From Streptomyces noursei ATCC 11455 (lineage in GTDB: Bacteria; Actinomycetota; Actinomycetes; Streptomycetales; Streptomycetaceae): a stretch of 64,000 nt of DNA. Under the pieces are notes generated by a model. The model saw nothing but the letters and a program-made list of their open reading frames with translations. It was not told where the DNA came from and made no database searches. A program made the translations under genes and the position numbers. Shown here piece after piece: positions 17,878 to 25,766 of the stretch; within the stretch, counting starts at the first letter, position 1; every line of letters starts with the position of its first letter. The stretch lies in contig NZ_CP011533.1 of NCBI RefSeq assembly GCF_001704275.1, positions 248,001 to 312,000 on the forward strand. The letters are read 5' to 3'.

Positions 17878-18642
17878 TCATCCTGAATAGCTGCAGGTGA
17901 GAAGGGTGTGGATGGCCTGTACGGTGCGGCTGATGCGGTTGGTGGAGCATCGGGCCCGGCGGAGGATCCGCCAGGACTTCAGCCGGGCGAAGGCCCGTTC
18001 GCCCGGCGCTCGGAGTCGCGTGTGGACGCGGTTGAACTGCTGGTAGTGCTCGGGGAGTTCGCGGTGTCTGTAGTACGGAGTGCGCACGGTGGCGCCGGCC
18101 CCCTGGTAGGCCCGGTCGGCCAGGACCAGGACTTCCCTGGTCAGGCAGGCCTGGACGATGCCGTGGGCCCGGGCAGCGGTCAGATCGTGCGCCCGCCCCG
18201 GCAGCGCGCGGGAAAACCACAGCGGGGTCCCGTCCGGTGCCGCGACGACCTGGACATTCATGCCGTGCCGCTTGTGTTTCTGGGAGTAGTATGGCTCGTC
18301 CGCCTTGATGCGGTCGGTGGGGATGAGCGTGCCGTCAACGATGACGAAGTCGCCCTCACCCAGCCCGACCAGGGCCTCGCGCAGGCCTGGGGCCCAGGCA
18401 GCGAGGATCTCGAGGGTTTCGTCGACGTATCGCCAGGCCGTGGACTCCGAGACTCCAAAACCTGCTCCGACCTGGGCGAACGTCTCGTTCTTCCGGAGAT
18501 GCACCAGCACCAGCAGGGCCTGCTTGAAGCACCCCAGCCTCCGCCAGGGCGACTTCAGCTCGCGCCGACGGGCGTGGATCAGCCACGAGACGTGCTCAAC
18601 GAGCTCGTACGGGACATCGAGCATGGCAGGATACGGAACCAA
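17878..18642 (-). CDS. IS-F transposase (IS5-like DDE)
   Basis: A 254-residue protein from the TTG at 18642: MVPYPAMLDVPYELVEHVSW. HTH ETFAQVGAGFGVSESTAWRY, catalytic D in FVIVDGTLIPTD and VLADRAYQGAG, E in APGERAFARLKSWRIL. It is similar to IS-E throughout but diverged enough to count as a distinct element. It is intact and likely functional. Confidence 0.92.
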   Translation of the reverse strand: MVPYPAMLDVPYELVEHVSWLIHARRRELKSPWRRLGCFKQALLVLVHLRKNETFAQVGAGFGVSESTAWRYVDETLEILAAWAPGLREALVGLGEGDFVIVDGTLIPTDRIKADEPYYSQKHKRHGMNVQVVAAPDGTPLWFSRALPGRAHDLTAARAHGIVQACLTREVLVLADRAYQGAGATVRTPYYRHRELPEHYQQFNRVHTRLRAPGERAFARLKSWRILRRARCSTNRISRTVQAIHTLLTCSYSG

Positions 18643-18700
18643 CAGAGCCCCTTGGCGCCGGTGTCGAGTGAGATCAACACCCCAACGACAAGGGGCTCTG
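18643..18700 (-). promoter_or_regulatory. Start-codon hairpin of IS-F
   Basis: A perfect 12-bp stem: CAGAGCCCCTTG with CAAGGGGCTCTG (18643-18654 and 18689-18700). The inner stem GGTGTTGA/TCGACACC has one G-U pair. The TTG start is the next codon. The arm sequence differs from IS-E yet pairs fully. Confidence 0.8.
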
Positions 18701-18763
18701 CCATGTCACCCACCACCCCGCTGACCAGGCCACTTCACCCCCACGGAACAGGATGAAAGAGGT

Positions 18764-21319
18764 TCAGTGTCTAGCTTGGCGTGGTTGGGCTCCTGCGGAG
18801 CCGATATTGATCATTGCCGCTTTGCTGGGGACACCGTGCTTGTCAAGAGCGAAGAGCATGTAGGAGCCCGGTAGTGCGACTCCTGGGTCGGAGGGAATTT
18901 TGAGTTCGTAGGAGTTGGTGCCCTTTTGACGGTAGCTCAGGGGTATGCGCCGCTGATCATTGTTGCCGGAATGGGTGGCGGCTCCGGCCCGGATCAGAGC
19001 GAACGAGATGATGGAACCGTCGGCAGATATTTGCAGTTTTGTCCCGTTTTGGGCTTTTGCTGGGAGTGTGCGGGTGATGCGAGGCCGACGTTTTGCTGTG
19101 CCGTCAGGATTGAGGAGATAGGGCGGCGTGAAGATCGCTCCGTTGGGATGGTTGGTTGCACAGTCGCCGCACAGGCCACCGCCACCGGTGAAGATACGGC
19201 CGTCGGGGAGCAGATTGGCGACGCTGTGGTAGTTTCGGGGAACAGCCATTGAAGCCATTGGGGTGAACCGGCCTGTTGCGGGGTCCCATACCTCTGGGGT
19301 CATCACCGAGCCGGCATCGCTGAAGGGCATGGGAGTGGACTGCCCGCCGAAGACCGCGACTTTCCCGTCTGGCATAACAACACTGTTGCAGAAGGCCCGA
19401 GCGTGGGTCATGTCACCAGTTCGCGCACTGCGGGGTTGTCCACCGTGGTTGAGGTCGACGGTGTAGGCACGGCGAGTGGCGGGTGCATGCTCGTACGCAG
19501 TAGCACCTCCTACAGTGAGCAGCTTGCCGATGTCGTAGGCGACGGCGTTTCCATTCATTGCGTCGTTGCTGTCTGCGCGGGTTCCAGCCGGAGAAACGAA
19601 ACCCTTTCCTGTTGTGGATATCCAGTTGATCTGTTTACTGGGTCCTAGCTGGAGGATTTTCCCTTGGGAAGTGGCGTGCAGCCATAGGTGGTTATCGGCC
19701 CTATAAGGGCCTTTTGGATCGGCGGTCATCATGCCAGATACCGGTACGCCAGTTAACCTGCGCCAGGTACCGGAAGCAGCAGACCAGACCTCGCCGTTCT
19801 TCTGAGTGGTTTGGTTGCCGCTCCATGAGCCACCAAGAACGAAGGCGTCACCACCTGAGAGCAGCGTCATGGCTTGGTAACCGCGCGCGATGTTCATGTT
19901 TGAGGTGGACATCCAGCGGTCGGTGGTGGGGTCGTAGATGCTTGCACGTTCGGGAGTCTCCCCGCCAGTGACCAAGACTCGGCCGTCGGCGAGCATCGCG
20001 ATGCCGGGACAGAACATGTCGTGTTGGGTGTTGTCGACGCGTCGGTGGCTGATCTTTCCGGTGGCCAAGTCCATTACTGCGGTCTGGGTGTATCCATGAC
20101 CACGTGTGTAACGGTCAGGGGCGTAAGAGGACCAAGCAAGAAGCTTGTTGTTGGGCAGGGTAGCTGTTGCTACCGGAACCAGCGGAAACCCCTTTAAAGG
20201 GCCCCAGGCGCCATGCATAGCCGGATTCGCGGGGCCGCTCAGCCTGATGTCGGCGGCCATCGGAAAAGGGGTGCGGTGGTTGGACGCGTTGGTGGCGGTG
20301 AGGCGAACGTAGCGGGCGAGCACCGGACGGGTAAACGTGGCGCCCTTAACAGAGCTGCCAGCTTCCCAACTTCCAACAGCTACAGGATGACCGAAGGCAG
20401 TGCCATCTGTGCTCGTGGAGACTACGTACTGGCTGACTTGGCCGTTGGCACTGCTGAGATGTGGCTGGTAGGAGATGCCTGATACGACAGTGGTGTGGTG
20501 CATGTCGATGGTGATGCTGCGGCGTTGCTGAGCGAGGTGGCCTGGCCACCTGTCACTTTGGGATCTCTCGTTGCGTAGTACGTGTTGGGAAAGGTGGGTA
20601 TCGGTATCGGTGCTCTGGCCGCTCGTAGTGACAGTCCAGCCAACTCGTGGCAGATCGACGACGGATGCCGGTTCCGTGCCAGGGTCCCCAAGCAGGTTGA
20701 GCTCCTCAGCGGATATGCCTGCCCCGGCCGTGGCGGTTACCCGAACGAAGCGGGTGCCTGTCGGAGCGAAGCTCAGTGTCTTAACTGTCGGGTCGTTCGC
20801 CAAGGTCCCTGTGGCCACTGCTCGCCCCCAACCCTTGCCATCTTGGCTGAGATGAATGGCGTAATCGCTCATCCGACCACCGGAGCGGAGCGGCCGGTAG
20901 GTCAAGCCCGAGACAACGGCCACGTTGTGCATGTCAATGGTGATGCTGTGTGACCGCTGGGTGAATGTGGTTGGCCGCTTGTCGGGCCAGGCAGTGTTGC
21001 GCTCGCTCTTCCGGATGAGCCGAGCGCGCTTGACGAGGACCACGGCGCTCTCCCCACTTGCGTAGGCAGTCCACCTTTTTCGCGGCAGGACAGGAGCCGA
21101 GGGTTTCATCGCGTCCTCAGGGACACGCTGGTGGTGTGGTGCGGAAGGCAGCGGCATCTCCCCCGCGCTGCCTAGCCAGTGGGGACTTGGCGCGGCACCG
21201 TCGCCAATGGCGGCGGTGATCGGCGACGCCCCCACGGTAGTGATCGCCATTAAGGTCAAGAACGTAAAACCTCTGTGCCGAAGCCGGGGCAGCTGTATCG
21301 TTTTCGACGCACGTTTCAT
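18764..21319 (-). CDS. Galactose oxidase-like secreted copper radical oxidase
   Basis: 851 residues from the ATG at 21319 (GCGGAG ribosome-binding site seven bases upstream). A signal peptide covers about residues 1-37 (FTFLTLMAITTVGASPITAA). Two F5/8-type C (CBM32-like) domains lie at about 75-210 and 225-362, seven-bladed kelch repeats at 370-720 and a C-terminal E-set/DUF1929 domain at about 740-845. The galactose oxidase active site is complete: C437 (HDMFCPGI) and Y481 (RGYQ) for the Tyr-Cys cofactor, W499 (GGSWSG), and copper ligands Y697-H698 (RNYHS) and H783 (ATHSGNNDQRRIPL). It should oxidise primary alcohols of galactose-type sugars outside the cell to aldehydes and H2O2; the true substrate is unknown. 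The last codons run into IS-F, whose terminus supplies the TGA. Confidence 0.88.
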   Translation of the reverse strand: MKRASKTIQLPRLRHRGFTFLTLMAITTVGASPITAAIGDGAAPSPHWLGSAGEMPLPSAPHHQRVPEDAMKPSAPVLPRKRWTAYASGESAVVLVKRARLIRKSERNTAWPDKRPTTFTQRSHSITIDMHNVAVVSGLTYRPLRSGGRMSDYAIHLSQDGKGWGRAVATGTLANDPTVKTLSFAPTGTRFVRVTATAGAGISAEELNLLGDPGTEPASVVDLPRVGWTVTTSGQSTDTDTHLSQHVLRNERSQSDRWPGHLAQQRRSITIDMHHTTVVSGISYQPHLSSANGQVSQYVVSTSTDGTAFGHPVAVGSWEAGSSVKGATFTRPVLARYVRLTATNASNHRTPFPMAADIRLSGPANPAMHGAWGPLKGFPLVPVATATLPNNKLLAWSSYAPDRYTRGHGYTQTAVMDLATGKISHRRVDNTQHDMFCPGIAMLADGRVLVTGGETPERASIYDPTTDRWMSTSNMNIARGYQAMTLLSGGDAFVLGGSWSGNQTTQKNGEVWSAASGTWRRLTGVPVSGMMTADPKGPYRADNHLWLHATSQGKILQLGPSKQINWISTTGKGFVSPAGTRADSNDAMNGNAVAYDIGKLLTVGGATAYEHAPATRRAYTVDLNHGGQPRSARTGDMTHARAFCNSVVMPDGKVAVFGGQSTPMPFSDAGSVMTPEVWDPATGRFTPMASMAVPRNYHSVANLLPDGRIFTGGGGLCGDCATNHPNGAIFTPPYLLNPDGTAKRRPRITRTLPAKAQNGTKLQISADGSIISFALIRAGAATHSGNNDQRRIPLSYRQKGTNSYELKIPSDPGVALPGSYMLFALDKHGVPSKAAMINIGSAGAQPRQARH

Positions 21320-22417
21320 GTCAACGCTCCGCGAGAAATACAAACAGGAAAACGGCCGCTGGTGGCATATCCTACTACCTTCCATCGTCGACGCATAGGA
21401 AGTCTTGAGTGGTGTAGCGGTGGCTTATCTGTGAACATTTGCCGGGTGATTGCAGTGTGGTGAAGTCACCGATGGGATCTTCTCTCCGAAGAACGCTTCT
21501 TTCGGGTGAGGGATTATCGCTTTATTACGTGATCTTGCTCGAGGTGTCGCCACCGTCGAATGGTGTCGAATGGCCTGGAGGTTCAGGGGCTGCTGGCGGT
21601 CTGGGCAAAGTGCGCATCTCTTAAATTTCCGGAAGCGGTTCGAACCAATTGGAATTACGAGGCAGGGCGTAGCTACCAGAGGGCACTCTTGAGGCTGAGG
21701 GACTGTGCAGACTAGTCGAGACCCATGGTGCATGCCCTCTCTCGCATGGCAACTGGAACGAGATTCGGCACCCGCCGTATTTGGGGGACTGGCTCTAAGG
21801 TTTGGAGGATCTTCAGTTCTGCTTCCGCGCCTTTACGCCCTCTCGGGGGGGAGCGCACCCCCCATTGGGGTGAAACCTCGGCGGCCAGGGTCCGCAAGGT
21901 AGTCGCCAGATGGATTACGTTACGCTTGACAGGTTCTTGCGCTGGGTGCCACGCTGCGATCAGAGCGTGTAGTTCGCCTATCCGAAAATTCGTCACTGTC
22001 TTATGCTGAAATGCGCACCAAGCGGTGCCTGGTGGTCTTTGTGGCTTTGGCGTTGCTGGCCGGATTCCGAAAGGAAAGGTAGCACATGCCAGATCTGCCC
22101 ACGCGCTGAAATTATGCATGAACCGGTGACGGGTGTGGCTGAACGAATCTATCGATTTATTTCGGAATGCTGCGAGGCTCGTAAATTCCGTAAGGTGGAG
22201 CGGCTTTATATTCGGAAGGTCACGATCTCGCTCCTAGTGAACTTGAATGGATCCGCCGAGCCGCACTGGCTCTCTTCCCGTATCACATAGATGTAGGCGT
22301 ATCTTCTGTCTCGGCAGTATCTGAGACGACGCAATCAGATCCGAGCTCGCCGAAGTCGTTACAAAGACCCTAGGCCACGCCCCGTAACTATGAGTGGAGT
22401 ATTAGGAGAGGTACGGC
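21320..22417. other. Long divergent intergenic region, no gene recognised
   Basis: About 1.1 kb between the oxidase and the glycosyltransferase, which point away from each other, so it should hold both promoters. Base composition is less GC-rich than the surroundings. A short protein-like stretch (GLEVQGLLAVWAKCASL, about 21563-21717, plus strand) has no start or family I can name. An AGGAGAGG ribosome-binding site precedes the downstream ATG. Confidence 0.5.
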
Positions 22418-24838
22418 ATGTACGAGACAGCCCTTGACGCCATACCCCGGTTCAGCATCATCGTGCCCGTGTTCAAAGTGCAAGGCTTCCTGCGCGAGTG
22501 CCTGGACTCGGTGCTGGCGCAGGACTTCCGGCACTTCGAGGTCATAGCAGTCGATGACTGCTCGCCCGACTGCTCCGGTGCCATCCTGGACGAGTACGCC
22601 GCGCGCGACGAGCGTGTTGAGGTGTTGCACCTTCCGGAGAACGTCGGCCTGGGCCGGGCCCGCAACGCCGGCCTGGAGAAGGCCCGAGGCGACTACATCC
22701 TGTTCTTGGACAGCGACGACACCCTCGTGCCCGGTGCATTACGCGCTCTTGCAGGGCGCCTTGCTACCACCGCGGACCCCGAGGTCCTGATCTTCGATTA
22801 CGCACGGACCTACTGGTACGGCTCCGTTCGCCGCAACTCCCTCGCCGCGCTCCTCGCCGAAACCGGGCCGGCCACCTTCACCCTCGCCGAGCACCCGGCC
22901 CTCCTTGACCTGCTGCAGATCGTCTGGAACAAGGCATACCGTCGCGACTTCATCGAGAAGCACAGCTTCACGTTTTCCGTGGGCTACTACGAGGACGTCC
23001 CCTGGACCCTCAGCGTGCTGATGACCGCGGAGTCTCTCGCTGTGCTAGATCAGGTCTGCCTGCACTACCGCCAGCGCCGCCAGGGCGGCAACATCCTGTG
23101 CACCACCACCCGCCAGCACTTCGACATCTTCGATCAGTACGCTCGGGTCTTCACCTACCTCGACGCGCACCCAGAGTTGTCACGTTGGCGCATGCGCATG
23201 TTCCGCAAGATGATCGATCACTATCTGACGATCCTGGACAAACCCGGCCGACTCCCACGCAACGCCCAAGCCGAGTTCTTCCACCGCGCCGCTCGCGACT
23301 ACCAAAGATACGCCCCAGCCGGCTTCACCCACCCCACCGGCATGGTTGGCTACAAGTACGCGATACTTGCCAAAGACGCCTACCCGGCACTGGTTGGCCT
23401 CAAGGTCGCAGGCAAGGCGCACCGCAGGCTGCGCAAACACGCCACCAAGCACGTTAAGCAAGCCAAGAGCAAGGCCACGGACCTGCGCTACCAGGCCCGA
23501 CTGAGGCAACCCCTGGACGAGAACCTCGCGGTCTATTCCGCGTACTGGAACCGCTTGCCCGCCTGTAGCCCGCTCGCGATTTACGAAAAGGCCAGGGAAC
23601 TGGTGCCGCAGGTACATGGCGTATGGGTAATTAAGCCGCACCTTGCTGGCCAAATGCCAGAGGGCATCGACTATGTCGTCGTGAACTCGCCGCGCTACTG
23701 GGAGGTGATGGCTCGCGCCAAATACTTCGTCAACAACGTCAACTTCGCCGATTCCGTGGTCAAACGCGAGGGGCAGATCCACCTCCAGACTCACCACGGC
23801 ACCCCGTTCAAGACCATGGGCACCGACCAGAAACGCTACCCCGCCGCTGCCAAAGGCATGAGCTTCCGCAAACTACTGGCCCGCGCCGACCGCTGGGACT
23901 TCTCAGTCTCCGCAAACCAGCACTCCACCGAGCAGTGGGAGCGGGTCTACCCGTGCTCCTTCCAGTCCCTGGACACCGGCTATCCCCGCAACGACATCTA
24001 CTACCACGCAAACGCCCAGAACATCCTGGACATCCGCGAGCGCCTCGGCATCGCCCCCGGCAAGACTGTCCTCCTGTACGCCCCGACCATGCGCGACTAC
24101 CAGACCGACTACGTTCCCCGACTCGACCTCAAAAAGATCTCCCACGAACTGGGCGAAGACTACGTGTTGCTGGTGCGCACCCACTACCTCTACGGCCAGA
24201 ACCCGACCCTGCAAGAACTCCAACGGCGTGGCACGCTGATCGATGCCTCTGGCCACCCGTCCGTCGAGGAACTGTGCCTGGCTGCCGACGCACTGATCAC
24301 GGACTACTCGTCAATCATGTTCGACTATGCCAACCTCGACCGGCCGATCATCAACTACATCGACGACTGGGACACCTACGTCCGCTCCCGCGGCGTCACC
24401 TTCGACCTGCTCTCCGGGCAACCAGGCGACACCCCCGGCGTCCTGACCGCCACCGAGGACGAGCTGATCGATGCCTTCCGCAGCGGCCGCTGGGACGACG
24501 AGCAGTCCCGTACCTTGCGCGCCGCGTTCCGTAAGCGGTTCTGCTCCTGGGACGACGGGAATGCCGCCGAGAGAGTAGTGCGCCGGATCTTCCTTGGAGA
24601 GGTCGACGGAGAGCCACAGCCGCTGCCGATGGCCAAGCGCACTATCGCTCCCACCCCACGTGCCGCAGTCGAAACCAGCCTGTCCAGCCACAACGTGGCT
24701 AAAGGCCACCTCGTACGGGGACGGCGGGTGCACCGTGCAGATGAGGCTGTGGGAGCGGGAGATGCCAAGCGTGACCTGGTCGATGCCGTCACCCTCGAAC
24801 CAGCAGCCCCGAAGGATCTTCCCATTTTCCGGTCGTGA
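22418..24838 (+). CDS. Glycosyltransferase (GT2) fused to CDP-glycerol glycerophosphotransferase
   Basis: An 806-residue cytoplasmic or membrane-associated polymerase. Residues about 10-110 are a GT-A family 2 domain (FSIIVPVFKVQGFLRECLDS, AVDDCSPD, YILFLDSDDT). About 400-740 form a TagF-like Glyphos_transf domain with QTHHGTPFKTMGTDQ, DTGYPRNDIYY, YAPTMRDYQTDY, VRTHYLYG and DYSSIMFDYANLDRP. Such fusions build poly(polyol phosphate) teichoic-acid-type wall polymers from CDP-glycerol and sugar nucleotides. AGGAGAGG lies six bases before the ATG. The last 80 residues after VVRRIFLGE are unlike the family and overlap debris of the opposing gene, so the natural C-terminus may have been replaced. 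No transporter or priming gene is nearby. Confidence 0.88.
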   Translation: MYETALDAIPRFSIIVPVFKVQGFLRECLDSVLAQDFRHFEVIAVDDCSPDCSGAILDEYAARDERVEVLHLPENVGLGRARNAGLEKARGDYILFLDSDDTLVPGALRALAGRLATTADPEVLIFDYARTYWYGSVRRNSLAALLAETGPATFTLAEHPALLDLLQIVWNKAYRRDFIEKHSFTFSVGYYEDVPWTLSVLMTAESLAVLDQVCLHYRQRRQGGNILCTTTRQHFDIFDQYARVFTYLDAHPELSRWRMRMFRKMIDHYLTILDKPGRLPRNAQAEFFHRAARDYQRYAPAGFTHPTGMVGYKYAILAKDAYPALVGLKVAGKAHRRLRKHATKHVKQAKSKATDLRYQARLRQPLDENLAVYSAYWNRLPACSPLAIYEKARELVPQVHGVWVIKPHLAGQMPEGIDYVVVNSPRYWEVMARAKYFVNNVNFADSVVKREGQIHLQTHHGTPFKTMGTDQKRYPAAAKGMSFRKLLARADRWDFSVSANQHSTEQWERVYPCSFQSLDTGYPRNDIYYHANAQNILDIRERLGIAPGKTVLLYAPTMRDYQTDYVPRLDLKKISHELGEDYVLLVRTHYLYGQNPTLQELQRRGTLIDASGHPSVEELCLAADALITDYSSIMFDYANLDRPIINYIDDWDTYVRSRGVTFDLLSGQPGDTPGVLTATEDELIDAFRSGRWDDEQSRTLRAAFRKRFCSWDDGNAAERVVRRIFLGEVDGEPQPLPMAKRTIAPTPRAAVETSLSSHNVAKGHLVRGRRVHRADEAVGAGDAKRDLVDAVTLEPAAPKDLPIFRS

Positions 24839-24949
24839 CCAGGATGCTCCACTCGGGCGCGCGCATGACGTAGGGATGAGAGTGCCGGTGCCTTGCAACC
24901 ACCAACTGCGGAGGCCAGAACGCTCTTGGCGAGCCCAGCCACGCGCGGG

Positions 24950-25627
24950 GGCGTCATGGACCAGGCGGTACCCGGCGCCGCGCACGGTCTGGATGCTGCG
25001 CCGTCCGAAGGGCGCGTCGATCTTGCGGCGCAGGGTGCTGATGTAGACCTCGATGATCGAGGTGCCGCCGTCGTAGGCGTGGTCCCACACCTCGTCGAGG
25101 ATGTCCTGCTTGGCGACCACCTGGCCGCGGCCGCGCGCCAGGCAGGCGAGCACCGTGAGCTCGCGCGCGGTCAGGGCGATCTCCTGCTCACCGCGACCGC
25201 AACGCAGCGTGCCAGTGTCCAGCCAGAGATCGCCGGTGCGCATCGGCCCCTCCGCGGCACCGGCCTCGCCGCGGCGCCGGATCAGCGCACGCAGCCGGGC
25301 GAGCAGCACGACGAAGGCGAAGGGTTTGGTCAGGTAGTCGTCTGCGCCGGTGTCGAGCCCATCGGCCTCGTCGTACTCGCCGTCCTTGGCGGTGAGCATG
25401 AGGACGGGCGTGGCCACGCCGCTCTTGCGCAGTTCCGCGCAGATCCGGTAGCCGTGGACTCCCGGCAGCATCACATCGAGAATGATCACCTGGTACGGGT
25501 GCTGCTGGGCCAGCTGCAGGCCGGTCAGGCCGTCGGTGACGTGCTCGACCGCATAGCCCTCACCGCGCAGTCCCTCCCGCAGGGCACTGCCGATCTGCGG
25601 GTCGTCGTCGATGACCAGGATGTCCAT
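24950..25627 (-). CDS. OmpR-family response regulator, 3' end altered
   Basis: From the ATG at 25627 (MDILVIDDDPQIGSALREGL). Receiver domain residues 1-115 with phosphoacceptor D51 (ILDVML), acidic D7-D9, T79 and K101 (YLTKPF); winged-helix DNA-binding domain about 128-223 (DTGTLRC, ARELTVLACLARG, VRGAGYRLV). A two-component transcription regulator. The reading frame has no stop after GYRLVHDAP and runs on for some 200 unrelated codons to 24311, so the original end and the expected downstream histidine kinase seem to have been lost by a rearrangement around 24900. I give the end as the domain boundary. Confidence 0.75.
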
Positions 25628-25735
25628 GGGGTCAAGCATCCCAGATGGGAAATTCGCCCTCTTGAGCATCCTTAAGGTCATTGAACCGGACCAAAGGTCG
25701 CCAAGGGTTCCCCGGGCCCGATGACCGCCGGTCCT

Positions 25736-25766
25736 GGGCCGGCCGGGCGATCTCGCCGGCCGGCCC
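25736..25766 (-). terminator. GC-rich hairpin terminator between the LamG gene and the regulator
   Basis: Perfect 11-bp stem GGGCCGGCCGG / CCGGCCGGCCC with a nine-base loop. It lies 85 bases downstream of the LamG gene stop (25851), upstream of the response regulator on the same strand. No T tract follows, as is common in actinomycetes. Confidence 0.6.

Larger units (their letters stand above)
17869..18765 (-). mobile_element. IS-F copy 1 (897 bp)
   Basis: Ends GAACCTCTTTCATCCTG and CAGGATGAAAGAGGTTC. Perfect AGT duplication at 17866-17868 and 18766-18768. Its right end overlaps and supplies the stop codon of the galactose oxidase gene. IS-F copy 2 (51897-52793) appears identical by eye. Confidence 0.93.

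Noticed and set aside
21725..22119. Overlapping open frames of 94-135 codons on both strands in the region before the glycosyltransferase
   Set aside because: No ribosome-binding site, family or codon bias on either strand; left as non-coding.
24311..24949. C-terminal extension of the response regulator as a real domain
   Set aside because: No family match and it is antisense to conserved TagF codons for most of its length.
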